In this document: in pieces, positions 17,626 to 28,248 of the stretch | Position numbering within the stretch: position 1 is the stretch's first letter | How the letters are laid out: every line of letters begins with the position of its first letter | Source of the DNA: Egicoccus sp. AB-alg6-2 | GTDB lineage: Bacteria > Actinomycetota > Nitriliruptoria > Nitriliruptorales > Nitriliruptoraceae | Assembly (NCBI RefSeq): GCF_041821025.1 | Contig: NZ_JBGUAY010000008.1 | Span: 1-64,000 of the forward strand | Direction of reading: 5' to 3' | DNA: 64,000 bases | The notes under the pieces: generated by a model | What the model saw: only the letters and a program-made list of their open reading frames with translations | The model's database searches: none | Told to the model about the DNA's origin: nothing | Program-made: the position numbers and the translations under genes

Positions 17626-19017
17626 ATGCCGACCGAAGACCCGGGCCGCGCGCACGTCGGCGCCACGGCCATCGAGATGGCGGCGGCCATCCACGATGGG
17701 AGGGTCCGCGCCCGGGACCTGGTCGCCGCGCACCTCGATCACCTGGCCGACGTCGAACCGCAGCTGGGCGCGTTCGTGTCGGTCCGTCGAGACCTTGCGC
17801 TCGATGAGGCCGACGCGCTCGACGCCCGCGCCGACCTCGACGACCTTCCGCTGGCCGGCGTCCCCGTCGCCATCAAGGACGTCGCGCACCTCGCCGGTGA
17901 GCCGAGCCGCTTCGGCTCGCGAGCGTCCTCGGCCGAGCCGGCGCCAGAGGACGAAGCGGTGGTGGCCCGCATCCGGGCGGCCGGCGGGATCCCGATCGGC
18001 AAGACCCGGGTTCCGGAGCTGTCGCTGTGGGGCACCTCCGACGACCGTGACGGCACCGCGGTCAGCCCGTGGGACCCGTCGCGGACCGCGGGCGGTTCTT
18101 CGGGTGGGTCGGCGGCGGCGGTCGCCGCCGGTGTGGTTCCGCTGGCGCTGGGCTCCGACACGTTCGGCTCGGTGCGCATCCCGGCGGCCGCCTGTGGCGT
18201 GTTCGGTCTCAAGCCGGGGCGGCCCCTTGCACCAGTCGAGGTGGCCGGCGAGCGTCACGGCTTCGGCATGAGTCGGTACGGGCCCCTGGCGACCACCGTG
18301 GCCGACGCTGCCCTGCTCTTCGACGTCGTGGCGGGCACCGACCACCTCCGGGTTCCGACCACCGAGGCGCGCCCGCTGCACGTCGCCGTGTCCTGGGCTC
18401 CGCCCGCGCCCGGTGTGGTCATCGGCCGTCAGTGGATCGAGGCGGCGATCGAGGCCGGGCGGCTGTTGCGCTCCGTCGGCCACGCCGTCGGCCACGCCGA
18501 CCCGGCGTACGAGCCCGGTACGGTCCCCGCCGTCCTGAGCCGGTGGGCCGGCGCCGCCGCCCGCGACGTCGAGCTGTTGCGGCTCGAGGAGGCGGCGCTG
18601 CAATCGCGAACCCGAACTCACGTCGCGCTCGGCCGGATGCTTCTCGAGCGCGACGCCGTCAAGGACGCGCAGGCCGAGCGCTGGCAGGATCGTCTCGCGG
18701 AGCTGTTCGACACCTACGACGTGCTCGTGCTCCCCACGCTCGCCCGTGACCCGCTGTCGGCTCGGACCTGGCACACGGCAGGCTGGGCGATGAACGCCGT
18801 CGCCAACCTCACGGCGTACCCGCTCACGGCGGCCTTCAACCTCGCCGACGTGCCGGCGGCGGCGGTGCCGCTGTGGCACCACAACGGTCGGCCGCTGTCG
18901 GTGCAGGTCGTCGCCGCCAACGGCCGTGAGGACCTGGTCCTGGCCGTGGCGGCCGAACTGCAGCGGTTGCGTCCCTGGACGCGCCACGCGCCCGGGTGGG
19001 GCGTGCCGGCCTCGTAG
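17626..19017 (+). CDS. Amidase signature family hydrolase
   Basis: 463 residues of the amidase-signature class. The Ser-Ser-Lys triad is visible: Lys84 in VAIKD, the cis-Ser in GGSSGGS (about 157-162), and the nucleophile Ser182 in GSDTFGSVRIPA. The usual Gly-Gly before the nucleophile is Phe-Gly here. The C-terminal NLADVPAAAVPL and LSVQVVAANGRED blocks are typical. There is no GatB or GatC nearby and no signal peptide, so this is more likely a free-standing amide hydrolase than GatA. The ATG at 17626 follows about 145 bases of divergent promoter space. Confidence 0.85.
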   Translation: MPTEDPGRAHVGATAIEMAAAIHDGRVRARDLVAAHLDHLADVEPQLGAFVSVRRDLALDEADALDARADLDDLPLAGVPVAIKDVAHLAGEPSRFGSRASSAEPAPEDEAVVARIRAAGGIPIGKTRVPELSLWGTSDDRDGTAVSPWDPSRTAGGSSGGSAAAVAAGVVPLALGSDTFGSVRIPAAACGVFGLKPGRPLAPVEVAGERHGFGMSRYGPLATTVADAALLFDVVAGTDHLRVPTTEARPLHVAVSWAPPAPGVVIGRQWIEAAIEAGRLLRSVGHAVGHADPAYEPGTVPAVLSRWAGAAARDVELLRLEEAALQSRTRTHVALGRMLLERDAVKDAQAERWQDRLAELFDTYDVLVLPTLARDPLSARTWHTAGWAMNAVANLTAYPLTAAFNLADVPAAAVPLWHHNGRPLSVQVVAANGREDLVLAVAAELQRLRPWTRHAPGWGVPAS

Positions 19018-19068
19018 TCGAGGTGGCCGCCCCCGCCGGGCGCGTGGGTGCTGCGATGGCGCCGGAGG

Positions 19069-20238
19069 TCAGCCGAAGCGGACCGTCGACGGGGTGGCGG
19101 ACGCCTCGGTCCACGCCGACTCGCTTCCGGCGAGCCGGTACAGGAACGCGGCGGTCTGCTGACGGGTGACGGGGTAGTGGCCGGCGAACCGGTCGGCGGT
19201 CAGACCGCCGGTGATGTCGTGGTGACGCAGCCACGACACGGCGGCGGCGTCACGGTCGCGCACGTCGACGAAGGGATGCTGCGGTGCACCGGTCGGTTGG
19301 CCGGCCAGTGCGTACAGCATGCGGGCCATCTGGGTCCGCGACAGAACCTCGTTGGGTGCGAACCGGCCGTCACCGACGCCGCCGATGATGCCCTCCGCGA
19401 CGGCCCACCGCAGGGCGGGGTTGTAGTGCGCGTCTGCGGGGACGTCACGGAAGCCGTGCGCGACGTTGGAGGTGGGCTGGTCCATCAGGCGCCACACGAA
19501 AGCGACCATCTGCGAACGGGTCACCTCCTGGCCGGGACGGAAGTTGCCGTCGCTGAAGCCGGTGGTGATGTTGACGTCGGAGGCCCAGGAGATCTCCTTG
19601 ACGAAGCGGTGCTTCGAGCCGACGTCCTTGAACGGACCCGGGGCGGCCGCGACGCGCGCCTCGCCGATGTCAGGGGCGGTCCAGAACGAGGTCTTCCGCT
19701 GGGCGCCGTCCCACGTGAAGCTGAAGTGGATGTGGTCGGTGTGGGGGCTGGCACCGGTGTAGGCGCGCCAGCCGTCGTTGGGCCGGTAGGCGTTCCAGAC
19801 CTGGCGGTTCCAGATGATGTACATGATGCCGAAGCGGCGGGCCATGGCGTGCTTGTTGCCGTGCTCGTCGGTCGCGAGCAGCCAGCCGAGCAGTTCGTCG
19901 GCCTTGCGACGGTCGGTGGCGTTGTTGGCGTTGAGCATCCAGTCGTAGGCGCGGCCCTCCTTGTGCTCGCTCTTGCCGCCGGAGGAGCAGCTGCGCAGGA
20001 TGCCGCCGCCGTTGGCGCCGTAGGCCTTCTGCAGCAAGGCTCGGAAGTCTCGGACGCCTGGCTGCTCAGTCGACAGGCAGCGGGTCTGGCCCTCGTAGCG
20101 GGCGTAGGCGTCGATGGCGGGTCCGAAGTCGCGGACCTGCGGGGGTGCAGCGAATGCGGGTGCAGCGATGGTTGCCAGCAGGCCGGCCATCAGTCCGACG
20201 ACGAGGAAGCGCTGGCGCAGGGTGGAGGTACGTGGCAA
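19069..20238 (-). CDS. Secreted M15-like peptidase with three SLH domains
   Basis: 389 residues. A signal peptide (about 1-30, ending AFA-APP) is followed by a domain with SEHKEGRAYDW and PHTDHIHFSF, the zinc His/Asp pattern seen in M15 D-Ala-D-Ala carboxypeptidase-like proteins. Residues about 205-389 hold three S-layer homology repeats, each starting FKDV/FRDV/FVDV and including a TRSQM-type block. It should be exported and anchored to secondary cell-wall polymer, where it may trim peptidoglycan. An unusually long, hairpin-rich leader lies upstream. Confidence 0.85.
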   Translation of the reverse strand: MPRTSTLRQRFLVVGLMAGLLATIAAPAFAAPPQVRDFGPAIDAYARYEGQTRCLSTEQPGVRDFRALLQKAYGANGGGILRSCSSGGKSEHKEGRAYDWMLNANNATDRRKADELLGWLLATDEHGNKHAMARRFGIMYIIWNRQVWNAYRPNDGWRAYTGASPHTDHIHFSFTWDGAQRKTSFWTAPDIGEARVAAAPGPFKDVGSKHRFVKEISWASDVNITTGFSDGNFRPGQEVTRSQMVAFVWRLMDQPTSNVAHGFRDVPADAHYNPALRWAVAEGIIGGVGDGRFAPNEVLSRTQMARMLYALAGQPTGAPQHPFVDVRDRDAAAVSWLRHHDITGGLTADRFAGHYPVTRQQTAAFLYRLAGSESAWTEASATPSTVRFG

Positions 20239-20675
20239 GGGGATCCCCTTGGTCGGCAGCAGAGGACGGCATCGCCGATGGGGGCCGATGCCACACCACG
20301 TCCGGGGACCTCGAGCTGGTCCCCGCGAGGTGGTACGCGCGGGCTCTCCGCACGCTCACTCCCGGCCGTTCGTGCACCGGCCGGGGAGCGGAAGTCGGGA
20401 CGGACAGTGGCCATCCCTCAGGGTTACGGTCGGGGAGTAGAGCCGACACCTGTAGTGGAAGGCAGGCTTTGCCGGTTCTCCGGGCGGGTTGCGCATGCCG
20501 GGAACTCAGCCGCGAACTGGGCCGTTCACGGCCCTGAAGGCGCCGCACGCGCACTTGCCCTGGCCGGCTCGGCTAGTTCCGCTGCCGGGGGTGTCAACGC
20601 TCTGCCATCACCGTCCCGACCGAGGCTGACGTCGCCTCCCGTGCCCCTTCATGGCCCGTCGCGACGGGTCCAGGG
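20239..20675 (-). other. 437-base non-coding leader of the SLH-protein gene, with two strong hairpins
   Basis: No convincing reading frame is found here. On the strand leading to the SLH gene there are two long hairpins. One is at 20297-20335, with core GGGGACC/GGTCCCC and a 7-base loop plus outer ACCAC/GTGGT pairing. The other is at 20359-20388, pairing CTCCCGGCCG with CCGGCCGGGGAG around an 8-base loop. These suggest a structured 5' untranslated region. No known riboswitch class could be assigned with confidence. Confidence 0.4.
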
Positions 20676-21914
20676 CTACAGCTGGTCGGTCGGAACCGGA
20701 TCGTCGACCGGCCCCATCGGGTCGTCGTCGGCCCGCGGTTCGATGACGGCGTCCGCTTCGGCGCGCAGGCGCAGTTCGTTGCCGACCGCGGACAGGACCG
20801 CGGCGATCGGGACGGCGAGGAAGGCCCCGACCACGCCGGTCAGGGCCGCGCCCGCGGTCAGCGCCGACAGGATCACGACCGGATGCAGCGACACGGCGCG
20901 GCGCATGATGACCGGCTGAAGGACGTTGGACTCCAGCTGCTGGACCGCGACCACCACCAGCAGCACCAGCAACGCCTGCTGCATCCCGCCCGCGGCCAGG
21001 GCGACCAGCACGGCCAGCAGTCCCGTCACGAAGGCGCCGATGACGGGGATGAAGCCGCCGAGGAACACCAGCACGGCGATCGGCAGCACCAGCGGCACCC
21101 GCAGGACGGCCAGGCCGATGCCGATGCCGATGGCGTCGATCAGCGCGACCGCGGCGGTTCCGCGCACGAACCCCGCGAGCGCGGCCCATGCCCGACGCCC
21201 CGTGGCACGCACGGTGTCACGGTGGTCCTCGGGGCTGCGGGCCAGCATCCAGGCCACGATCTGCTCGCCGTCCTTGACGAAGAAGAACAGCAGGACCAGC
21301 GCCAGCAGCAGGGCGGCGATGGCCTGGACGACGCTGGCCGCACCGCTGAGGACCTGCCCGGCGACCGCGCCGCCACGCTCCTGGACCGCCTGGGTCATCT
21401 GGCTCAGATAGCCGTCGATCTCGGCCCGATCCCAGTCGAAATTGGTCTCGAGGAGGCCGAACAGGGTGTTGACGGCTTCGAGGACGGTCGGGCGCAACTC
21501 CTGTACCTGGGTCACGAACGCGGGAGTGAGCGCGGCGATGAGCCCACCGATGGCGAGCAGGCCGCCACCGACGACCAGCAGCGCCGCGGGTGCGCGTGGC
21601 ATGCCGCGGGCCTCGAGCGCCCGCGCCGGAGGTACGCACAGCGTCGCCAGGATGAGGGCGATGATGATCGGCAGCGTCACCAGCGACAGGCGGGTGAGAA
21701 CGAACAGCACCGCCACCGCGCCGATGAGCAGCACGAGCAGCCGCCAGCCCCAGGCGGCGGCCGTGGTCAACCACGATGGCACCCGTTGGTGCTCGGCCGG
21801 TAGCACGCGGCGGCGTTCGGGCGCGGCCGATGCCGGTGTGCTGGCGACCGGCTCGGCGTCGCTGTTCACGGGGCCCGTTCTCGCGGCAGCTGGGATGCGC
21901 AGGATAAGCGGCAT
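20676..21914 (-). CDS. AI-2E family transporter
   Basis: About 412 residues with roughly eight membrane segments arranged as in the AI-2E/YdiK/PerM family: an N-terminal pair of helices, a soluble stretch (VQELRPTVLEAVNTLF), then a cluster of C-terminal helices with the typical PLVLPIAVLVFLGGFIPVIGA and NVLQPVIMRRAV patterns. The family includes autoinducer-2 exporters and Na+/H+ antiporters, so the substrate is not known. The start could be ATG 21914 or GTG 21869; neither has a strong ribosome site. Confidence 0.85.
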   Translation of the reverse strand: MPLILRIPAAARTGPVNSDAEPVASTPASAAPERRRVLPAEHQRVPSWLTTAAAWGWRLLVLLIGAVAVLFVLTRLSLVTLPIIIALILATLCVPPARALEARGMPRAPAALLVVGGGLLAIGGLIAALTPAFVTQVQELRPTVLEAVNTLFGLLETNFDWDRAEIDGYLSQMTQAVQERGGAVAGQVLSGAASVVQAIAALLLALVLLFFFVKDGEQIVAWMLARSPEDHRDTVRATGRRAWAALAGFVRGTAAVALIDAIGIGIGLAVLRVPLVLPIAVLVFLGGFIPVIGAFVTGLLAVLVALAAGGMQQALLVLLVVVAVQQLESNVLQPVIMRRAVSLHPVVILSALTAGAALTGVVGAFLAVPIAAVLSAVGNELRLRAEADAVIEPRADDDPMGPVDDPVPTDQL

Positions 21915-22032
21915 GTGCGGGGTGCGACCGAATCCCGAACGGCGGGCTGGTCGGTTGACCGACCGGGATCCGAGGGGCATATTCCGCGCCGCAAGGCGCG
22001 CGGCGGCGCCACTGGACCGAGGCTCGGGCGCG

Positions 22033-23334
22033 ATGACGGACAGGTCGGTGCGACCCGAGACGACCGTGCGCGGCGGCGGCGCGGCTCAGGGGAGTGCCGA
22101 AAACCTTGTCCGAGCGGACGGCGACGGCGGCGACCGCGGCATGCTCGAGGCCGCCATCTCACGATTGCGGGCCGACAACGAGGGTCTGCGGACCTCCCTG
22201 CGGCACCGGGCGGTGATCGAGCAGGCCAAGGGCGTGCTGATGGCCCGTACGGGCTGCTCGCCGGACCAGGCGTTCGAGCGCCTGGTCCGCCATTCCCAGC
22301 AGAGCCAACAGAAGCTGGTGCGGGTCGCCGCCGCCGTGGTCGGCGCCACCGTCACCGCCACCGAGCCGGTCGCCGCCGACGCCGACTTCGACCTCGGCGC
22401 CCTGTTCGGCACGGCCGGCAGCGACGACGACGGCCCGGCCCGACGCGCCGACCGTCGCCTGGCGGGTGTCGCGCTCGAGGCTGCGCACGACCTCGAGGAG
22501 TTGGCGCAGATCCTCGCGCACGAAGCGGCGGGCGACCTCGCCCCCGACGCCGTCCTGCTGGCGGCCATCGAGCCGGACGGTGCGCTCCGCCTCGTCGCCG
22601 GCACCGGCTACGACCGGCAGACGATGTCGGCCTGGCAGCGGATCCCACCGTCTCTCGACATCCCGCTGGTGGCGGCTGCGCGCTCGCACACCCCGGTGTT
22701 GCTGGACGACTTCGACGCCCGGAGCGAGCGCTACCCGGCGACCCGACAGATCCCGCGGGTCTACGAGGCACAGGCCAGCGTGCCGTTGCAGGCCGGTGGT
22801 CGCACCGTCGGCGTCATCGGCATGTCGTGGCGGGCGCGACGCCGCTTCGACGAGGCGGACCAGCGGCGCCTGGTCGAGATCGCCCGTCAGACCGTGGCGC
22901 CGTTCCTGCGCCTGCTCGTGCTCGACGACGAGGAACTGCCCCACGTCGCGGTCGAGGTGATGCGCACGCGGTGGTTCAAGGCGGCCCTCGATGCCGTGAT
23001 CGTGCCGCTGTTCCTGCTGACCCCGTTGCGTGACCCCGACGGGACCGTGCGCGACTTCGAGGTCATCTTCGTCAACCGGGCGGCGTTGGCCGCCGACGAC
23101 ACCGACGCCAGCCGGATCGTCGGCCGCACCGTGCTGACGCTGTACCCCCGCACGGCCGGTCGGCACCTCTTCGGGGTGTTCTGCGATGCGCTCGAGTCGG
23201 GGACGGCCGCGCACTTCGACCGCATCCCGGCGCTCGAGCTGGTCGACGGCACCGCCGACGACAGCGTGGTCGAGCTGTCGGTGGCGCCCATCGGGGACGG
23301 CCTGCTGGTCAGTTGGCGGCGCCGAACCGAGTGA
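22033..23334 (+). CDS. ANTAR-GAF-PAS regulator, putative RNA-binding antiterminator
   Basis: 433 residues. Residues about 40-100 contain the ANTAR pattern, with RHRAVIEQAKGVLMARTGCSPDQAFERLVRHSQ. ANTAR domains bind paired hairpins in nascent RNA and prevent termination. A GAF domain follows (about 145-290) and then a PAS-like domain (about 310-430, DAVIVPLFLLTP through VNRAALAADD). Having the RNA-binding module first is unusual, since most ANTAR proteins carry it at the C-terminus. It lies between the AI-2E gene (divergent) and nrdJ. The signal sensed is unknown. Confidence 0.75.
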   Translation: MTDRSVRPETTVRGGGAAQGSAENLVRADGDGGDRGMLEAAISRLRADNEGLRTSLRHRAVIEQAKGVLMARTGCSPDQAFERLVRHSQQSQQKLVRVAAAVVGATVTATEPVAADADFDLGALFGTAGSDDDGPARRADRRLAGVALEAAHDLEELAQILAHEAAGDLAPDAVLLAAIEPDGALRLVAGTGYDRQTMSAWQRIPPSLDIPLVAAARSHTPVLLDDFDARSERYPATRQIPRVYEAQASVPLQAGGRTVGVIGMSWRARRRFDEADQRRLVEIARQTVAPFLRLLVLDDEELPHVAVEVMRTRWFKAALDAVIVPLFLLTPLRDPDGTVRDFEVIFVNRAALAADDTDASRIVGRTVLTLYPRTAGRHLFGVFCDALESGTAAHFDRIPALELVDGTADDSVVELSVAPIGDGLLVSWRRRTE

Positions 23335-23520
23335 GGGCGGGGCGCGAATCACGGCGCGCTTCAGGCTCCGCTAGCGCGTCGCGCCCGCCTCGTCCGGCCT
23401 CACCGACACCCCGCGCGTCCTGCGCGCTGTGCAACGACGGCAAGCGGTGGACGGGGCTGTGGACAACCCGGGTCCCGGTTGTGTGAAACCTTGGGACTGC
23501 ACCGCGCACTTGCTGTGGGA

Positions 23521-23536
23521 ACACCACATGTTGTGG
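23521..23536. promoter_or_regulatory. NrdR box 1 upstream of nrdJ
   Basis: ACACCACATGTTGTGG fits the 16-bp NrdR operator (acaCwAtATaTwGTGt) at nearly all conserved positions and contains the inverted repeat ACCACA/TGTGGT. nrdR itself is in this window. Confidence 0.75.
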
Positions 23537-23553
23537 TCCCCAGCCGGTCTTTG

Positions 23554-23569
23554 CCACTAGTGGTTGTGT
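23554..23569. promoter_or_regulatory. NrdR box 2 upstream of nrdJ
   Basis: CCACTAGTGGTTGTGT matches the NrdR operator less strictly (about 11 of 16) and shares the terminal GTGT. Its centre is 33 bases from that of box 1, i.e. about three helical turns, the spacing expected of paired NrdR boxes. Confidence 0.6.
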
Positions 23570-23748
23570 ATCGCGGGTTCGAGACCTCGGACCGGTTGCT
23601 TGCGTACGGTCACCTCGGACGCAACAGTGGGAGTCCTGGTCACACGCGTGTAGTTCCATCGACACGACACGCGGGCAAGGCCGGCGGACAGACCACGACG
23701 TCGTACCCTCGGGGAAGCTGGGGGCGGGAAAAACAAGGAGCGCGCCTG

Positions 23749-26562
<2,814 letters not shown>

Positions 26563-26588
26563 GCTGACCAGGAAGAACCGATGAACAC

Positions 26589-26620
26589 CGTGAGGGCCGC
26601 CCAAGAGGGCGGCCCTCACG
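26589..26620 (+). terminator. Perfect 14-bp hairpin after nrdJ
   Basis: CGTGAGGGCCGCCC pairs exactly with GGGCGGCCCTCACG around the loop AAGA. It starts 27 bases after the nrdJ stop. There is no T-run and the ribosome site of the next small gene begins only about 11 bases later, so it may act as an RNA-stability or attenuation element instead of a complete terminator. Confidence 0.6.
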
Positions 26621-26631
26621 CCGTCGCAACG

Positions 26632-26643
26632 AAGGAGGTGATC
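26632..26643 (+). promoter_or_regulatory. Twelve-base Shine-Dalgarno sequence
   Basis: AAGGAGGTGATC matches the full anti-Shine-Dalgarno region. The GGAGG core is eight bases from the ATG at 26647. It fixes the start of the 56-residue protein. Confidence 0.85.
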
Positions 26644-26646
26644 AGC

Positions 26647-26817
26647 ATGGCGAAGAATGGCCCCAAAGGTGGCGGTCGCATCGGCGCGGTGAAGAACCGC
26701 ACGCAGTTCGAGAATCCGGCGACTGGCACCTACACAAAGCGCAATGCCACGACCGGTCAGTTCATGAACAACAAGGCCGATTCCAACCCGTTCAAGGGCA
26801 TCCGTCGCGAGAAGTGA
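26647..26817 (+). CDS. Small basic protein of 56 residues
   Basis: A short, Lys/Arg/Asn-rich, hydrophilic protein: MAKNGPKGGGR at the start, KNRTQFENPATGTYTKR in the middle and FKGIRREK at the end. It has no hydrophobic segment or cysteine. I recall similar small conserved proteins of this pattern in many bacteria but know of no assigned function. The ribosome site is exceptional: AAGGAGGTGATC (26632-26643) complements the 16S 3' end over 12 bases. This implies strong translation. It lies between nrdJ and the homing endonuclease gene. Confidence 0.75.
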   Translation: MAKNGPKGGGRIGAVKNRTQFENPATGTYTKRNATTGQFMNNKADSNPFKGIRREK

Positions 26818-26876
26818 TCCACAACCAGCATGCCGCCGCCTGACTCGATGTCACAGCGCGGCGGCATGCTGTTGCG

Positions 26877-28061
26877 ATGGATGTTCGCCTCGACGAGCTG
26901 CTCGGCCAGAGCGGCATCTGCGCCCGCGGTGTGGTCCACGGCGGCGACGGTGAGATCAGACTCCGCTCGGGCCACCGTCTCAGTGGGTTGACCGCCGCCG
27001 AGATCCTCGTCGCTGACGATGCGGGCCCCCGATGGACCTCCCTCGACGCCCTTGAGCCGGGGGGCTACGTGGCCGTCCGGTACGGCGGCTGGCTTTGGCC
27101 GACCGAGGCGCCCAGACTGGACGGCTTCGCCCCCTCGCCTGCATACGGTCGCCAGAAGTCGATTCAGATCCCCGATCGGCTGGATGACGACCTTGCCCTG
27201 CTGCTGGGCATGTACGTCGCTGAGGGCTCGAGCGTCGCCAGCAACTGGACGGTTAGCATCACAAATGCCGACAGCGGCGTGCGCGAACTCACCGCCCGAC
27301 TGATCCGCGAGAAGTTCGGGACCGAGCCGTTCATCCAGATCGGCTATGGCCGCTGTGGGTCGACGAGGCTCGCCTCGAAGCGGTTCATCGAATGGCTGGA
27401 TTTCGTCGGTGCCGGTCGCACTGCCTACAAGAAGCGCATTCCAAGAGCTGTGCTGGCGGCTCCCCGCTCGAGCGTGCTGGCGTTCATCCAGGGGCTCGGG
27501 CTTGACGGGTACTCGACGCAGGTGGGGTACTCGCCGCGGTGGGCAATCTGCGTCGCCTCGTCAGGTCTCCTCGATGACCTTCAGATTCTGCTGACTCGTC
27601 TCAGCATCGTCCACTCTCGCATCGAGAAGCTCAACAAGGACAACGGCAAGACCTACGGCGAAGTCTTCGTCAGCGGCGGCTCGGCCCTCGAACTTTTGCG
27701 CCTCGCGCCATTCCTGGAGGTCAAGAAGGTCGCGTCGGCGAGCCGCCTCATGCAATTGCATCCGCGAGGCGGCGCAGCCGACCAGGTGCCCGGCATCAAC
27801 GGCCGTGACCTCTACTACGCCATACCCCGAGGCAAGTTCGGGCGGCACGGGTACGGCCACCGGTCGAAGTTCACGCATCTACTCGACACACGGAGTGTCC
27901 GCGTCAGCCGCCGATCGCTGGAGCGTGTCGCATTGATCCCGGGCGTCGCCATGCCTGCGTGGGGTGAGACTGTGCTCACCGCTCACTTGCACTTCTCTCC
28001 CCTCCGCCTCCTCAGGCAGCCGGGTCCGTGGCGAATCGACGAGCGCGAGGACCATTCGTGA
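26877..28061 (+). CDS. Free-standing Hint-like LAGLIDADG (DOD-type) homing endonuclease
   Basis: 394 residues. Residues about 20-70 (IRLRSGHRLSGLTAAEILVADD...LEPGGYVAV) resemble the later part of an intein Hint domain. Two LAGLIDADG helices follow: LALLLGMYVAEGS (about 106-118) and VLAFIQGLGLDGY (about 200-212), each ending in the acidic catalytic position. No N-terminal splicing Cys/Ser block and no C-terminal His-Asn are visible, so it cannot splice as read. It stands directly behind nrdJ, a gene class often holding inteins. Base use is a little less GC-rich than the neighbours, in line with transfer. Confidence 0.75.
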   Translation: MDVRLDELLGQSGICARGVVHGGDGEIRLRSGHRLSGLTAAEILVADDAGPRWTSLDALEPGGYVAVRYGGWLWPTEAPRLDGFAPSPAYGRQKSIQIPDRLDDDLALLLGMYVAEGSSVASNWTVSITNADSGVRELTARLIREKFGTEPFIQIGYGRCGSTRLASKRFIEWLDFVGAGRTAYKKRIPRAVLAAPRSSVLAFIQGLGLDGYSTQVGYSPRWAICVASSGLLDDLQILLTRLSIVHSRIEKLNKDNGKTYGEVFVSGGSALELLRLAPFLEVKKVASASRLMQLHPRGGAADQVPGINGRDLYYAIPRGKFGRHGYGHRSKFTHLLDTRSVRVSRRSLERVALIPGVAMPAWGETVLTAHLHFSPLRLLRQPGPWRIDEREDHS

Positions 28062-28092
28062 ATACGCCACAGTGCGAGACCCACGTTGCAAT

Positions 28093-28130
28093 CCCGCTGC
28101 GGGCGCTACCGCGGAAGCGCCCGCAGCGGG
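28093..28130. repeat. Perfect 15-bp inverted repeat (hairpin)
   Basis: CCCGCTGCGGGCGCT (28093-28107) pairs exactly with AGCGCCCGCAGCGGG (28116-28130) around the 8-base loop ACCGCGGA. It starts 31 bases after the endonuclease stop. Without a T-run it is a candidate for a terminator or a mobile-element boundary structure. Confidence 0.6.
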
Positions 28131-28248
28131 CCGGACCCGCCCATCCTGACGTCTCGGCTTCCGGTTCCAATGGGGCGAGTCGCCGGCCACAGCGGCTGTC
28201 ACTACGTGGTGTGATAATCGGCCTTTCGCCGACATTGAGGTACGACGG

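Larger units (their letters stand above)
23335..23748 (+). other. nrdJ upstream region, 414 bases without a gene
   Basis: No credible gene is found. The region contains two NrdR-type operator boxes at 23521-23536 and 23554-23569 and about 180 bases of leader before nrdJ. No cobalamin-riboswitch pattern (B12 box) was found despite the B12-dependent enzyme downstream. Confidence 0.5.

Noticed and set aside
20420-20520. Possible cyclic di-GMP riboswitch in the SLH-gene leader (GGCAAAGCC motif on the minus strand)
   Set aside because: Only the short AAAGCC element resembles the class. The GNRA tetraloop, the matching 3' pairing element and the proper spacing are not present.
23335-23748. Cobalamin riboswitch upstream of the B12-dependent reductase
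   Set aside because: No B12-box-like sequence or flanking conserved elements could be found; NrdR boxes explain the regulation.
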